From Anaerolineales bacterium (GTDB lineage: Bacteria; Chloroflexota; Anaerolineae; Anaerolineales; UBA6663): a stretch of 44,102 nucleotides of DNA. A program made the translations under genes and the position numbers. Below the pieces are notes generated by a model. That model was given only the letters and a program-made list of their open reading frames with translations. It did not search any database and was not told the DNA's origin. Location of the stretch: positions 1 through 44,102 of the forward strand of contig JAEURK010000294.1 in the NCBI GenBank assembly GCA_016789175.1, given 5' to 3'. Below are positions 1 through 12,454 of the stretch, piece by piece; the stretch's first letter is position 1, and each line of letters starts with the position of its first letter.

Positions 1-477
1 CGGGATAGCGGCCAGGGCACCCGCCACCAGCCTGACCAGGCCCTGCAATACGCTGGATATCAGCAGGGCGCCGAAAACCTGTCCGGCTCCGGACACATCC
101 AGGTTGATCCCGGTCTGCTGCAAGGATAAGAGCGTGCCCGTCGCAGAGACGCACAGGCCGATCACGCCGCCGACGATCAGATAAAGCCCGAGGCTCACGA
201 GAGCACCCGTGACGGCCTCACCACCCGCCAACGTCGTTCCGCGGGATGCCAGTCGGACATAGGCCGCCGCGATCGCGGCGCCCAAAATCAGGCCCCACAC
301 GCAGGCCAGACCCAGATTGACGGCCAACATCAGCCCCGCCAGGTCCGTGGCGGATCGCGCGGTCGCCGCCTGGCTGACGAACGCGTTGAACACCAGGCTG
401 ATCGGCACGGAGAGGATCCAACCCACCACCAGCGTGACACCGACAACGATTGTGACTGCCCGCCAATTGATATCCAT
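1..477 (-). CDS. Multi-pass membrane protein, unknown function (C-terminal end outside window)
   Basis: An open frame of 159 codons runs from an ATG to the window edge without a stop, so only the N-terminal part is visible. The start is supported by a GGAGG Shine-Dalgarno sequence a few bases upstream. The translation begins MDINWRAVTIVVGVTLVVGW and has four hydrophobic stretches, at about residues 7-30, 48-73, 88-114 and 133-155. They are separated by short polar loops, as in a small integral membrane protein. No catalytic or family motif is recognisable. It lies downstream of rpoD on the same strand, but a strong terminator separates the two, so it is probably transcribed independently. The real-gene call rests on the RBS, the clean membrane topology and the absence of any competing frame. 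Confidence 0.7.
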   Translation of the reverse strand, partial: MDINWRAVTIVVGVTLVVGWILSVPISLVFNAFVSQAATARSATDLAGLMLAVNLGLACVWGLILGAAIAAAYVRLASRGTTLAGGEAVTGALVSLGLYLIVGGVIGLCVSATGTLLSLQQTGINLDVSGAGQVFGALLISSVLQGLVRLVAGALAAIP

Positions 478-491
478 CGCCGCCTCCGCCC

Positions 492-531
492 AAATAAAAG
501 CGCGCTGCAAGCGAGTACGCCCGCAGCGCGC
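492..531 (-). terminator. Rho-independent terminator of rpoD
   Basis: A perfect 9-bp inverted repeat (GCGCGCTGC at 500-508 and its complement at 523-531) has a 14-nt loop. Read on the minus strand, it is followed directly by TTTTATTT. It lies about 20 bp after the rpoD stop and before the RBS of the next gene, so it should end dnaG-rpoD transcripts. Confidence 0.85.
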
Positions 532-551
532 CAGTCGTCCGATGCTTCAAC

Positions 552-2180
<1,629 letters not shown>

Positions 2181-2202
2181 AGCTCCCACAAGTATCACAC
2201 AT

Positions 2203-4173
2203 CTAGGCGCGGCGTGGGCTCGCAGTCCCACCCAGCCGGGTCCGCGTCAGGGCTCCCGGCGCCAGCGCGCGATCCACGCGCGCCAGCTCACTCGTACGAT
2301 CGACCACTTCCTGGGTAAAGCGCTCCATTTGCCCGGTATCGGCCTGCTCCCGCGCCGCTTCGAGCAAGAAACGGGCCTCGCTGCACCGCACATTCAAGGC
2401 CTGGCGTCGCATCCGCAGCGCGGCGCCGAGCAGGGCTTCCTCTTCTTTGCCGGCACGGGCCTCACTCACCTCGACCGGGACCTGGGTCAATGTGTCGAGG
2501 GTGGGCCACAACGGTTCGGCCAGGTGCGTGCGCAAGTACGTCGGCAGATCGACTTCAACCTGTGCCAGCGCGCCGACCAGTTGATCAAACACGAGCTGCA
2601 GATCGGTGGCTGCGAAGTCGTCGCTGGAAAGTTTACCAAGCCCCAGGTCTTTTAGGGCCCGGTCGATCCGATAGACATTGTCGGGCTCACGCAGCAGCGC
2701 GCCCAGCACGTGAGTCTCCAGCCGCGAGACCTCGCCGCCGGCCGGGGTCTCGCGCCGGCCGGCGGCGGCCGGCGCCGGCCGAGCCGGCAACTTGCCGGAT
2801 TGCAGCACCGGCCGAGCGTCGCGCCGGGTCGCCTCAGCGGCCGGACGGCGATTCAGCACGCTCACGTCCACCTTGAGCAGGCGCGCCAGTTTCTGGCGAT
2901 ACGCGTCGCGTTCGATGGCGTCGGACACGTCCTCGATATACGGCAGCACGGCGTTGGCGATCTCGACCTTGACCTTGGCGTCCTCGAGATCCTTGCCGCG
3001 CGCGATCACGCGCATGACATAGGCCACCACCGGCTCAGCCTCGGCCGCGCGCTTGCGCCATTCCTCCGGGTCGCGGTTGATGACGTCGTCGGGGTCCTCG
3101 CCGTCGGGCAGCGTCATCACGCGGATGTCGACGCCCAGGCGCGCCTCCTGTTTGATCAAACCGTGCGGGTCGAAGCCGACCTGATCCTCGCGCTCGAGCG
3201 ACTCGCGCGCCACGCTCAGGCCGCGCAGCGTGGCCTTGTCACCGGCCTCGTCCGCGTCCAGCGCCAGCAAGATGCGCTTGGCGTGTTTCTTGATCAGCCG
3301 CAGCTGATGCTCGGTGAGGGCCGTGCCCTGCGATGAAACCACGTTCGTGAAGCCGGCTTGATGGGCCGCGATCACGTCGAGGTTACCCTCGACCACGATC
3401 GCCTCGTTCAACTCACGCAGGGGTTTGCGCGCCAGGTGCAGGCCGAAGACCGTCCGGCCCTTGTCGAACAGGGCCGTGGTCGGGCTGTTCATAAACTTGG
3501 GCAGCGCATCGGGTTTGAGCGCGCGCGCCTGGAAACCGGTCATGCGACCGAGCTCGTCGCGCACCGGGATCATCAACCGATCGCGGAAGCGATCGAAAAG
3601 CTTGCCGCCCTCTTTTTCAATGATCAACCCGGCGCCGCGCAGGTCGTCGAGCGTGTAGCCTTTGGATTGCAGGTACTTGAGCCCGGCATCCCAGCTGTCG
3701 AGGCTATAGCCCAGCTCGAACATCTCGACCGCGGTCTGCCCCAGGCCGCGCCCGGCCAGGTGCTGGCGGGCGTGTTCGGCCTGGCCGGCGTTGAGCAGCA
3801 GGTGGTTGTAGTAGACGGCCGCGCTCTGGAGCACGTCCCGCTGGCGGCTGAGGTTGTCGTCCTGCTCGACCTGATCGCGCGTGCGCGGCTTAAGCTCGAC
3901 GCCCGCCAGAACGGCCAACTGCTGCAGCGCGCCCGGAAAGTCGAGGCCGTCGCGCTTCATCACGAACTTGAAGATGTCGCCGCCCTCGTTGCACTGCCCA
4001 AAGCAGCGCCAGGTGCCGGTGTCGGCCCAGACGACGAACGACGGCGTGAAGTTCTTGTGCGCGTGGAACGGGCACAGCCCGGTATAGGTGCGGCCCGAGC
4101 GCCGCAGCTTCACCGTTTGGGAGATGATATCGACCGCATCGATGCGGGCCTTGATCTCTTCTGTGACCGACAT
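2203..4173 (-). CDS. dnaG: DNA primase DnaG
   Basis: This enzyme synthesises RNA primers for replication. The 656-aa length is normal for the family. The N-terminal CHC2 zinc-binding domain shows C34-x2-H37 and C57-x3-C61 ([10 protein letters not shown]). The second pair is one residue wider than the usual Cys-x2-Cys. The catalytic core follows, with a Toprim domain at about 255-330 ([16 protein letters not shown] and [13 protein letters not shown] supply the acidic metal ligands). The C-terminal third is a helicase-interaction type region that is rich in Ala and Arg and poorly conserved. The start ATG has a GAGAG site 6 nt upstream and lies about 60 nt below a TATAAT box. It is followed closely by rpoD and probably cotranscribed with it. 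Confidence 0.97.
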   Translation of the reverse strand: MSVTEEIKARIDAVDIISQTVKLRRSGRTYTGLCPFHAHKNFTPSFVVWADTGTWRCFGQCNEGGDIFKFVMKRDGLDFPGALQQLAVLAGVELKPRTRDQVEQDDNLSRQRDVLQSAAVYYNHLLLNAGQAEHARQHLAGRGLGQTAVEMFELGYSLDSWDAGLKYLQSKGYTLDDLRGAGLIIEKEGGKLFDRFRDRLMIPVRDELGRMTGFQARALKPDALPKFMNSPTTALFDKGRTVFGLHLARKPLRELNEAIVVEGNLDVIAAHQAGFTNVVSSQGTALTEHQLRLIKKHAKRILLALDADEAGDKATLRGLSVARESLEREDQVGFDPHGLIKQEARLGVDIRVMTLPDGEDPDDVINRDPEEWRKRAAEAEPVVAYVMRVIARGKDLEDAKVKVEIANAVLPYIEDVSDAIERDAYRQKLARLLKVDVSVLNRRPAAEATRRDARPVLQSGKLPARPAPAAAGRRETPAGGEVSRLETHVLGALLREPDNVYRIDRALKDLGLGKLSSDDFAATDLQLVFDQLVGALAQVEVDLPTYLRTHLAEPLWPTLDTLTQVPVEVSEARAGKEEEALLGAALRMRRQALNVRCSEARFLLEAAREQADTGQMERFTQEVVDRTSELARVDRALAPGALTRTRLGGTASPRRA

Positions 4174-4234
4174 CGACTCTCGAAGGGGGAGAACACCGTC
4201 GTTGATTGATTCTAACGCCGCACGTCAGGGCGAC

Positions 4235-4240
4235 ATTATA
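4235..4240 (-). promoter_or_regulatory. -10 box for the dnaG-rpoD unit
   Basis: A perfect TATAAT is read on the minus strand 61 nt before the dnaG ATG, just beyond the glyQS terminator hairpin. No convincing -35 is visible; the expected place falls inside the hairpin arm. The call rests on the consensus -10 and its position. Confidence 0.55.
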
Positions 4241-4248
4241 AAGGTTTA

Positions 4249-4309
4249 CCCGAAAAGAGGGTGCCCACAGTGACGGCTGCGCCGTCACTGTGGGCACCCT
4301 CTTTTCGGG
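4249..4309. terminator. Perfect 29-bp hairpin between glyQS and dnaG (bidirectional-type terminator)
   Basis: Two 29-base arms (4249-4277 and 4281-4309) are exactly complementary and separated by a 3-base loop. Each GC-rich stem is bordered by an A4 tract on one side and a T4 tract on the other (CGAAAAGAGGG...CCCTCTTTTCG). It starts three bases after the glyQS stop codon, so it most likely ends glyQS transcription. Confidence 0.8.
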
Positions 4310-4312
4310 GCC

Positions 4313-7285
<2,973 letters not shown>

Positions 7286-7321
7286 ACAGTGTCGTCTTGC
7301 CTCGTGCGGGTTGAACCTCCT

Positions 7322-7327
7322 ATTTTA
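7322..7327 (-). promoter_or_regulatory. Possible -10 box for glyQS
   Basis: TAAAAT on the minus strand lies 36 nt upstream of the glyQS ATG, with AGGAGG between them. No clear -35 is seen at the right spacing, so this is only a candidate. Confidence 0.3.
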
Positions 7328-7495
7328 CACTGGCTGACACCCGGTATTCTCTGCCCCGAATCCGATGAATTGAGCCGAAAGGGTCTGCCCTACCCACCGC
7401 GCAATCAGCGCAAACCGCGGCGGAATACCTCGAGCACCGCTTCGTGTCATTTCGCAGAAACTCGATAACGGCTCAGCCCTGTTGGGAGAAAACTG

Positions 7496-7558
7496 GCGAA
7501 AAACGCAGGGATGCAAGGGAGGGGCTCCGCCCCTTCCTTTGCACCCCTGCGTTTTCGC
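7496..7558. terminator. Long imperfect hairpin with A/T-tract borders
   Basis: Two 30-base arms (7496-7525 and 7529-7558) pair with a few mismatches around a TCC loop. The outer ends are GCGAAAA and TTTTCGC, the same borders as the glyQS and 35021 hairpins. It lies between divergent promoters, which is an odd place for a terminator. It may insulate the two transcription units. Confidence 0.5.
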
Positions 7559-7625
7559 ACAACGCCGGCTGGCTGAGCAGTCACGCAATTCGGTTCGTTT
7601 GTGGCCTAACTCCTCACCGATTCGA

Positions 7626-7639
7626 CGTTAACATTAACG
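7626..7639. promoter_or_regulatory. Inverted repeat upstream of the kinase promoter
   Basis: CGTTAACATTAACG has two perfect 6-bp arms around a 2-bp spacer. It lies about 40 bp before the kinase -10 box, a place where a dimeric regulator could bind. This is a candidate operator only. Confidence 0.3.
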
Positions 7640-7678
7640 CCGGCGCTCAATTCGGAGGGCCAGGATCGTCTTATTGGC

Positions 7679-7684
7679 TATAAT
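7679..7684 (+). promoter_or_regulatory. -10 box of the kinase gene; leaderless start likely
   Basis: A perfect TATAAT ends 8 nt before the kinase ATG. The predicted transcription start would fall at or just before the start codon, and no Shine-Dalgarno fits in that space. No clear -35 is seen. Confidence 0.6.
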
Positions 7685-7692
7685 CGTCAGCT

Positions 7693-9417
7693 ATGGCCCC
7701 TACGCAGATCGGTCGCTACGAAATCCGGGGTGAGTTGGGTCGCGGCGGCATGGCCACCGTTTACCACGGGTACGATCCACGCTTCAAACGCGACGTCGCG
7801 ATCAAGACGCTGCCGCGCGAGTATCTACACGACCCGGGGTTCCGCGCTCGCTTCGAGCGAGAAGCCCAGACCATCGCCAGCCTCGAGCATCCGGCCATCG
7901 TGCCGGTCTATGACTTCGGCGAGGACAACGAGCAGCCGTACATCGTGATGCGGTTGATGAATGGCGGCTCGCTGGTCGACCGGCTGCGCAACGGTCCGCT
8001 GCCCCTGGCCGAGGTGGCGCGGATCATGAGCACACTGGCGCCGGCGCTTGATGAGGCGCACGCCCACGGCATCATCCACCGCGACCTCAAGCCCGGCAAT
8101 ATCCTCTTCGACGGCCGCGATCAGCCGTACCTTTCCGATTTCGGCATCGCCAAACTGACCGAGACCAGCGTGGCCTTCACCGCCACCGGCATCATCGGCA
8201 CGCCGGCCTACATGAGCCCCGAGCAGGCCCGCGGCGACCGCGACATCGACGGGCGCAGCGACCTGTACGCCCTGGGCGCGATCGTGTTCGAGGCCCTGAC
8301 CGGGCAGATGCCGTACCAGGCCGATACGCCTATGGGCCTGGCCGTCAAGCACATCACCGAACCCGTGCCGCGCATCCGCTCGGCCAACCCGCTCCTGCCG
8401 CCAGCGACCGAGAGCGTGATCGCACAGGCCATGGCCAAGAACCGGGCCGAACGCTATGCGAACGCGGGCGCGATGGCCAAACAACTGGCAACCGTCGCCG
8501 CCGGCGGGTCGCTGCCCGACGCGCCGGCCCGCGGCCCATCCGAGCCGGCGCCCACCTCGCTCGGAGCCACGCCGGGGCGGGCCGAGCTGACCGCGCTGGG
8601 CACCGGCAAAGCACAGACGCAAGCTTTGCCCGGACAGCCCAAGGCCCCGGGCGGCCGGCCGGCGTGGCTGCTGGGGATCGGCGCGCTGGGGATCGGCGGG
8701 TTGTGCCTGGTGGGCGTCGCCGCGGTCGCACTGATCAGCGGGAATGCCCTTGGCTGGTTCAGCCCGGCCACAACGCCCACGGCCGTCGCAGCCGCCACGC
8801 AAACGCAGGCTGAGGTTGCTACCACCTTCACGCTCGCGCCCACCACTCCGGCGCCCAGCGTGACCGCGGCGCCGCCGACGGAAACCGCCGCCGTGGCCGT
8901 CGCGACCGCCGGCCCGACACTGCCGCCACCCACCCGGACCCTGCCACCGCCGTCGGTGACCCCGCCGCCACCGACGCCGCTCCCGCCCAGCGTCACGCCG
9001 GCGCCCCCGACCGCCGTGCCGACCGTCGGGCTGACCCTGGTTGTCCCGCGGCTGACACTGGTCGTGCCGGTGCCGACGCTCATCATCCCGGTCCTGCCAA
9101 CCGTGACTAAATCCGGGCGAACCGCTGCGATCACGGGGATCGCTTTGGACGGCGACATCTACTACGTCAACTACACGGTGAACGGCTACAGCCAGTCGCT
9201 CTCCGGCAGCCACGTGCACTTTTTCTTCAACACGGTGCCGCCGTCCCAGGCCGGTGTGCCGGGCTCCGGCCCATGGGTGCTCTATGCCGGGCCGAACCCA
9301 TTCACCGGCTATCGCGTCAGCGACCGGCCCGACAGCGCCACCCAGATGTGCATCCTGGTCGCCAACGCCGATCACTCGGTTGAGCAGGGGACCGGGAACT
9401 GCTGGAATCTGCCCTGA
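7693..9417 (+). CDS. Membrane Ser/Thr protein kinase (PknB-type) with extracellular C-terminal domain
   Basis: This is a Hanks-type kinase that phosphorylates Ser/Thr on cytoplasmic proteins in response to an external cue. Residues 8-270 form the kinase domain: Gly loop GELGRGGMATVY, Lys38, Glu57, catalytic HRDLKPGN (129-136), DFG (149-151) and the APE-equivalent SPEQARG. All catalytic residues are present, so it should be active. A Pro/Ala-rich juxtamembrane segment leads to one membrane helix at about 324-348. A Thr/Pro-rich stalk (357-470) ends in a compact domain of about 100 residues with HVHFFFNT, GPWVLYAGPNPFTGY and two Cys. No PASTA repeats are present. That last domain resembles no named family I know and is the presumed sensor. 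It stands alone and is convergent with the beta-helix operon. Confidence 0.93.
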   Translation: MAPTQIGRYEIRGELGRGGMATVYHGYDPRFKRDVAIKTLPREYLHDPGFRARFEREAQTIASLEHPAIVPVYDFGEDNEQPYIVMRLMNGGSLVDRLRNGPLPLAEVARIMSTLAPALDEAHAHGIIHRDLKPGNILFDGRDQPYLSDFGIAKLTETSVAFTATGIIGTPAYMSPEQARGDRDIDGRSDLYALGAIVFEALTGQMPYQADTPMGLAVKHITEPVPRIRSANPLLPPATESVIAQAMAKNRAERYANAGAMAKQLATVAAGGSLPDAPARGPSEPAPTSLGATPGRAELTALGTGKAQTQALPGQPKAPGGRPAWLLGIGALGIGGLCLVGVAAVALISGNALGWFSPATTPTAVAAATQTQAEVATTFTLAPTTPAPSVTAAPPTETAAVAVATAGPTLPPPTRTLPPPSVTPPPPTPLPPSVTPAPPTAVPTVGLTLVVPRLTLVVPVPTLIIPVLPTVTKSGRTAAITGIALDGDIYYVNYTVNGYSQSLSGSHVHFFFNTVPPSQAGVPGSGPWVLYAGPNPFTGYRVSDRPDSATQMCILVANADHSVEQGTGNCWNLP

Positions 9418-9487
9418 TCAAATCCCTTCCTGTGACGGATCGCGTCGGGACGCGCATTGACCGCCGGGCCGGATGGGAGTGCTGTCT

Positions 9488-10897
9488 TTATCGCCGCACC
9501 GCCGGCAGATAAAGCCTGAGCGGCAACAGAAGGGTGACCGCGTCTTTGAACTCGGCCGCCACGGCCCAACCGGGGTTGGCCGACCTGCCGTCGCTCTCGT
9601 ACGCGCCGACATCGAACGCGGGGTTGCGGGCCAGGGCGTTGAAGTCCAGGGCCGGGGCATGCTCGGCGTTGGCCGCGCCGACCAGCGCCGAGCCGGGTTT
9701 GGGCCAGAAGTCGAGCCCGGTGGCGTCGACGAAGGCCGTCGCGGCGCTTCCGCCCGCAAAGAACCGGACGTTATCGACGGCCACTCCGGACAGGGCCCCC
9801 TCAACGTAGTTGGCCGCCACAGTCGCCCCGCTCAGCCCACTCGCGTCCACTGCCGTGCCGCCGCCGCAGTATAGGGCGTTGTTCGCCAACACCATGTTCG
9901 GCGCGCCCGACCAGCGGATATACAGACACGGGTCGTGCCCATAGATCGTGTTGTTCACGATACTGACGTTGTCGACCTGCGAGACCTGCGCATGCGACGC
10001 GGCTGTGATGCCCACATCCGAGTTGAGGATGAGGTTGTTTCGCACCAGCGCGTCCGCAACCACCTGGATCGCTTCCCCGCAATTCCACAACGCATTGCCC
10101 TCCACGACGTTCTGCGCCACTCCGCCGCCATAGACGAAGATACAGGGATAGCGCGTGCCGATGGTCGTGGTGTGGATGACATTGTCGCGGATAACGTTGC
10201 CGTACGAACCGATCTTGACCTCGATGCCGTCATTGCCGCCGCCGCTCGTGCTGCGCAGGTCGTGGATGTAGTTGGCCTCGATCAGGTGGTTGCTGGCGAT
10301 GCAACTGGCGCCGTTGCAGCCCACGTACATCCCCTCACCCTCGGTCGTGCCGAGCGCGCTGTCGAGCAGCCCGGTATGGTGGATGTGGTTGCGACGGATG
10401 CTGAACGAATCGGTGTTGCCGCTGTTGAGGGCCAGCGCATTGTTGGCCGACTCGTACACCTCATTGTCCTCGAACGTGATGTGATGCCCGCCGATAAAGC
10501 GCACGGCGATATCGCCGCCCTTGAAGTGCAACCCGCGGATGACAAGGTGCGAGGCGTTGACGATTTCGATGTTGTTCTGGGAGTAGCTATTGCCCGACCC
10601 GGCGGGCCGGGTGAGGACGGGGACCTCGCCGTCGGCGGCACGGATGATGATGGGGTCTGCGGCCGTGCCATTGACCGTGATCGCGCGGCGACAGGTCTGC
10701 GTGTATGTGCCGCCATGCAGGATGAGGGTGTCGCCGGGTTGCAATGTGTTGGCCCGGTTCTCGAATTCCTCGTTGCAGCTGGCGTTGGCGTCCGATGGGT
10801 AGATCTCGTACGTCTGACCGGCCGCGCGCGCGGTCGGCGCCTGAACGCCAAGCATTTGCACAAGGATCACGGCGAGCACGACCCGCAGGGCGTTCAT
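9488..10897 (-). CDS. Secreted right-handed parallel beta-helix protein (third in operon)
   Basis: The 469-aa protein has a signal peptide (hydrophobic LAVILVQMLG, then an Ala-rich cleavage region). A right-handed parallel beta-helix follows, made of Asn-rich rungs (LVIRGLHFKGGDIAVRF, ITFEDNEVYESANNALAL, SFSIRRNHIHHTG). This is the fold of polysaccharide lyases and hydrolases, but I cannot identify catalytic residues. The ATG is chosen over a GTG two codons earlier because AAGG lies 5 nt before it. The GTG would instead overlap the upstream stop (GTGA). The gap to the preceding gene is 2 bp. The C-terminus LRLYLPAVRR is the tail shared with the other exported proteins here. It probably acts on or binds extracellular polysaccharide. 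Confidence 0.85.
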   Translation of the reverse strand: MNALRVVLAVILVQMLGVQAPTARAAGQTYEIYPSDANASCNEEFENRANTLQPGDTLILHGGTYTQTCRRAITVNGTAADPIIIRAADGEVPVLTRPAGSGNSYSQNNIEIVNASHLVIRGLHFKGGDIAVRFIGGHHITFEDNEVYESANNALALNSGNTDSFSIRRNHIHHTGLLDSALGTTEGEGMYVGCNGASCIASNHLIEANYIHDLRSTSGGGNDGIEVKIGSYGNVIRDNVIHTTTIGTRYPCIFVYGGGVAQNVVEGNALWNCGEAIQVVADALVRNNLILNSDVGITAASHAQVSQVDNVSIVNNTIYGHDPCLYIRWSGAPNMVLANNALYCGGGTAVDASGLSGATVAANYVEGALSGVAVDNVRFFAGGSAATAFVDATGLDFWPKPGSALVGAANAEHAPALDFNALARNPAFDVGAYESDGRSANPGWAVAAEFKDAVTLLLPLRLYLPAVRR

Positions 10898-10899
10898 AG

Positions 10900-12453
10900 T
10901 CACCTTCGGACAATCGGCAAATAGGTGATGCGGTCGGTGGGCCTGGCCGTCACCGTATCGGTCAACACCGGTGTGCCGGCGAGCATGGCCGTGAGGGTCA
11001 CCGTGTAGGGCGCGTCATTCGTCAGGCCGGTCAGCGTGAATACCCGTGTGGTGTTGGCGATGCCCGTGATCGGCGAGGGTTGATGGCCGGGCGGTCCGAT
11101 GTAGGTGATCTGCCAGGTGCTGGTGACCGGCAGGGTGGCGCTGACGCTCCATCCAAGCCGCAGGCTGCGATCCCGGGGCGTAGCCACCAGCGAGAGCACC
11201 GGGGCGAACTCGTAAGCGCCCACGTCGTAGGCCGCCCCCTTGGGCCGGGCCACCCCGTCTTTGTCGGTGGCGACCTGCGCGAGAGCGATGCCCGCGTCAA
11301 CCGCCGCCGATTGGCTCTGCACGTGAAAATCCGCGGCCGCGGCGTTGACGAAGCGCGGGTTGCCGGTGATGGCGGCGAGGTCGGTGGCATTGGTGAGCCT
11401 GGCCGGCGCCGGCCAGTACAGGTTGTGGTCCACCACCGGCGCCACGTCTACGCGCTGATTATCAATGTGCTTGGCGCTCGCCTGACTCCCCAGATCGATC
11501 AGGTTGTTCCGCAGGGTGAGGGTCTGCAACGTCCCCGGCCCATAGATCAGGATCCCGGCCAGGCCGTTGTTGACCAGGGTGTTGTTGTAGATCGAGACCG
11601 CGCGCGAGTCGGCGGCGAGGTTGATGCCGGCCACCGGGTTGTCGAAGAACAGGTTGTTGCGGATTATGACGTTTTCGATCCGCGCCCCATCGCTGGCGGC
11701 GAGGATCAGGCCCGAGCGCTGCTCGGACTCATACGCAACGTTCCCTTCGATCACCACATCCTTGATCAGCCGCGAGAACGTCGACGGGTCTTCGCTGCGG
11801 CGCTGGTCGAAGACATGAATGCCATAGCCCGTCATCCCGCGCGCCACGTTGTTGCGCAGGGTGATGTTGGTTCCGTGATGGATGTAGTAGCAGTGCCCCT
11901 GCGTCCCCTGGGTGTTGCCCTCGATGTCGCACACGTTGCCTTCGAGCAGGAGATTGTTCCCCTCGGTGCTGATCGCGTCGTAGGCGTAGCCCGTCCCACT
12001 GAAGCGATTGCCGACCAGCTGGATCGTCGTGCGGTCGAGGCCCCAGATGGCGATCGACTTGCCGTTGGTGAAGCGCAGGCCTTCGATGCGCAGGTAGTCG
12101 CACGAGATATAGAGCGAGCGCGCGGCATTGGCAAACAGCGGCGCCTCGCCGGGGTAAGCCCGGATCGTGACCAGCCCTCCGCCTGCCGAGCCGCAGTGGC
12201 CGTAGTCCGTCCGCAGCCAGATCTCGCCCTCGTTGTACGTGCCGCCGCGTACCAGCACCGTGTCGCCCGGCTCGGCCGTCTCCCCGGCGTGCTGCAACGT
12301 CGCCCACGGCTGGCTCAGGGTGCCGGGGTAGCTGTCGGAGCCGCTGGGCGCGACGTAGTACGTGTTCGTCTGCGCGCGCGCGACGGGCGTGGGCTCGAAC
12401 GCCGAGAGTAGCACTCCCGCCAGCAGCCAGCGAAGTACGCTTTGTGGGCTCAT
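10900..12453 (-). CDS. Secreted parallel beta-helix protein with fibronectin-III-like C-terminus (second beta-helix of operon)
   Basis: The 517-aa product has a signal peptide (LLAGVLLSAF...VARAQ). The mature N-terminus YYVAPSGSDSYPGTLSQPW is a typical opening of DUF1565/pectate-lyase-like beta-helices. Beta-helix rungs run to about residue 400 (for example LRIEGLRFTNGKSIAIWG, ITLRNNVARGMTGYGIHV). The last 100 residues look like a fibronectin-III or Ig-like beta-sandwich (LRLGWSVSA..., VFTLTGLTNDAPYTVTLTA). The protein ends in ITYLPIVRR. The ATG has a GGAG site and follows the previous stop by one base (TAA-C-ATG), so translation is almost certainly coupled. The catalytic function cannot be assigned from sequence alone. 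Confidence 0.86.
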   Translation of the reverse strand: MSPQSVLRWLLAGVLLSAFEPTPVARAQTNTYYVAPSGSDSYPGTLSQPWATLQHAGETAEPGDTVLVRGGTYNEGEIWLRTDYGHCGSAGGGLVTIRAYPGEAPLFANAARSLYISCDYLRIEGLRFTNGKSIAIWGLDRTTIQLVGNRFSGTGYAYDAISTEGNNLLLEGNVCDIEGNTQGTQGHCYYIHHGTNITLRNNVARGMTGYGIHVFDQRRSEDPSTFSRLIKDVVIEGNVAYESEQRSGLILAASDGARIENVIIRNNLFFDNPVAGINLAADSRAVSIYNNTLVNNGLAGILIYGPGTLQTLTLRNNLIDLGSQASAKHIDNQRVDVAPVVDHNLYWPAPARLTNATDLAAITGNPRFVNAAAADFHVQSQSAAVDAGIALAQVATDKDGVARPKGAAYDVGAYEFAPVLSLVATPRDRSLRLGWSVSATLPVTSTWQITYIGPPGHQPSPITGIANTTRVFTLTGLTNDAPYTVTLTAMLAGTPVLTDTVTARPTDRITYLPIVRR

Positions 12454-12454
12454 G

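Larger units (their letters stand above)
7286..7692. other. Divergent intergenic region between glyQS and the kinase gene
   Basis: This 407-bp stretch separates two divergently transcribed genes. It holds a candidate glyQS -10, a long hairpin (7496-7558), a short inverted repeat (7626-7639) and the kinase -10 box. I see no tRNA, T-box or riboswitch consensus. The short open frames here read straight through the hairpin and lack ribosome-binding sites. Confidence 0.6.

Noticed and set aside
7325..7683. Frames of 79-87 codons between glyQS and the kinase
   Set aside because: They read through the long hairpin on both strands and have no start signals.
7286..7692. T-box or glycine riboswitch upstream of glyQS
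   Set aside because: No T-box consensus (AGGGTGGNACCGCG) or glycine-aptamer features could be found in the leader direction.
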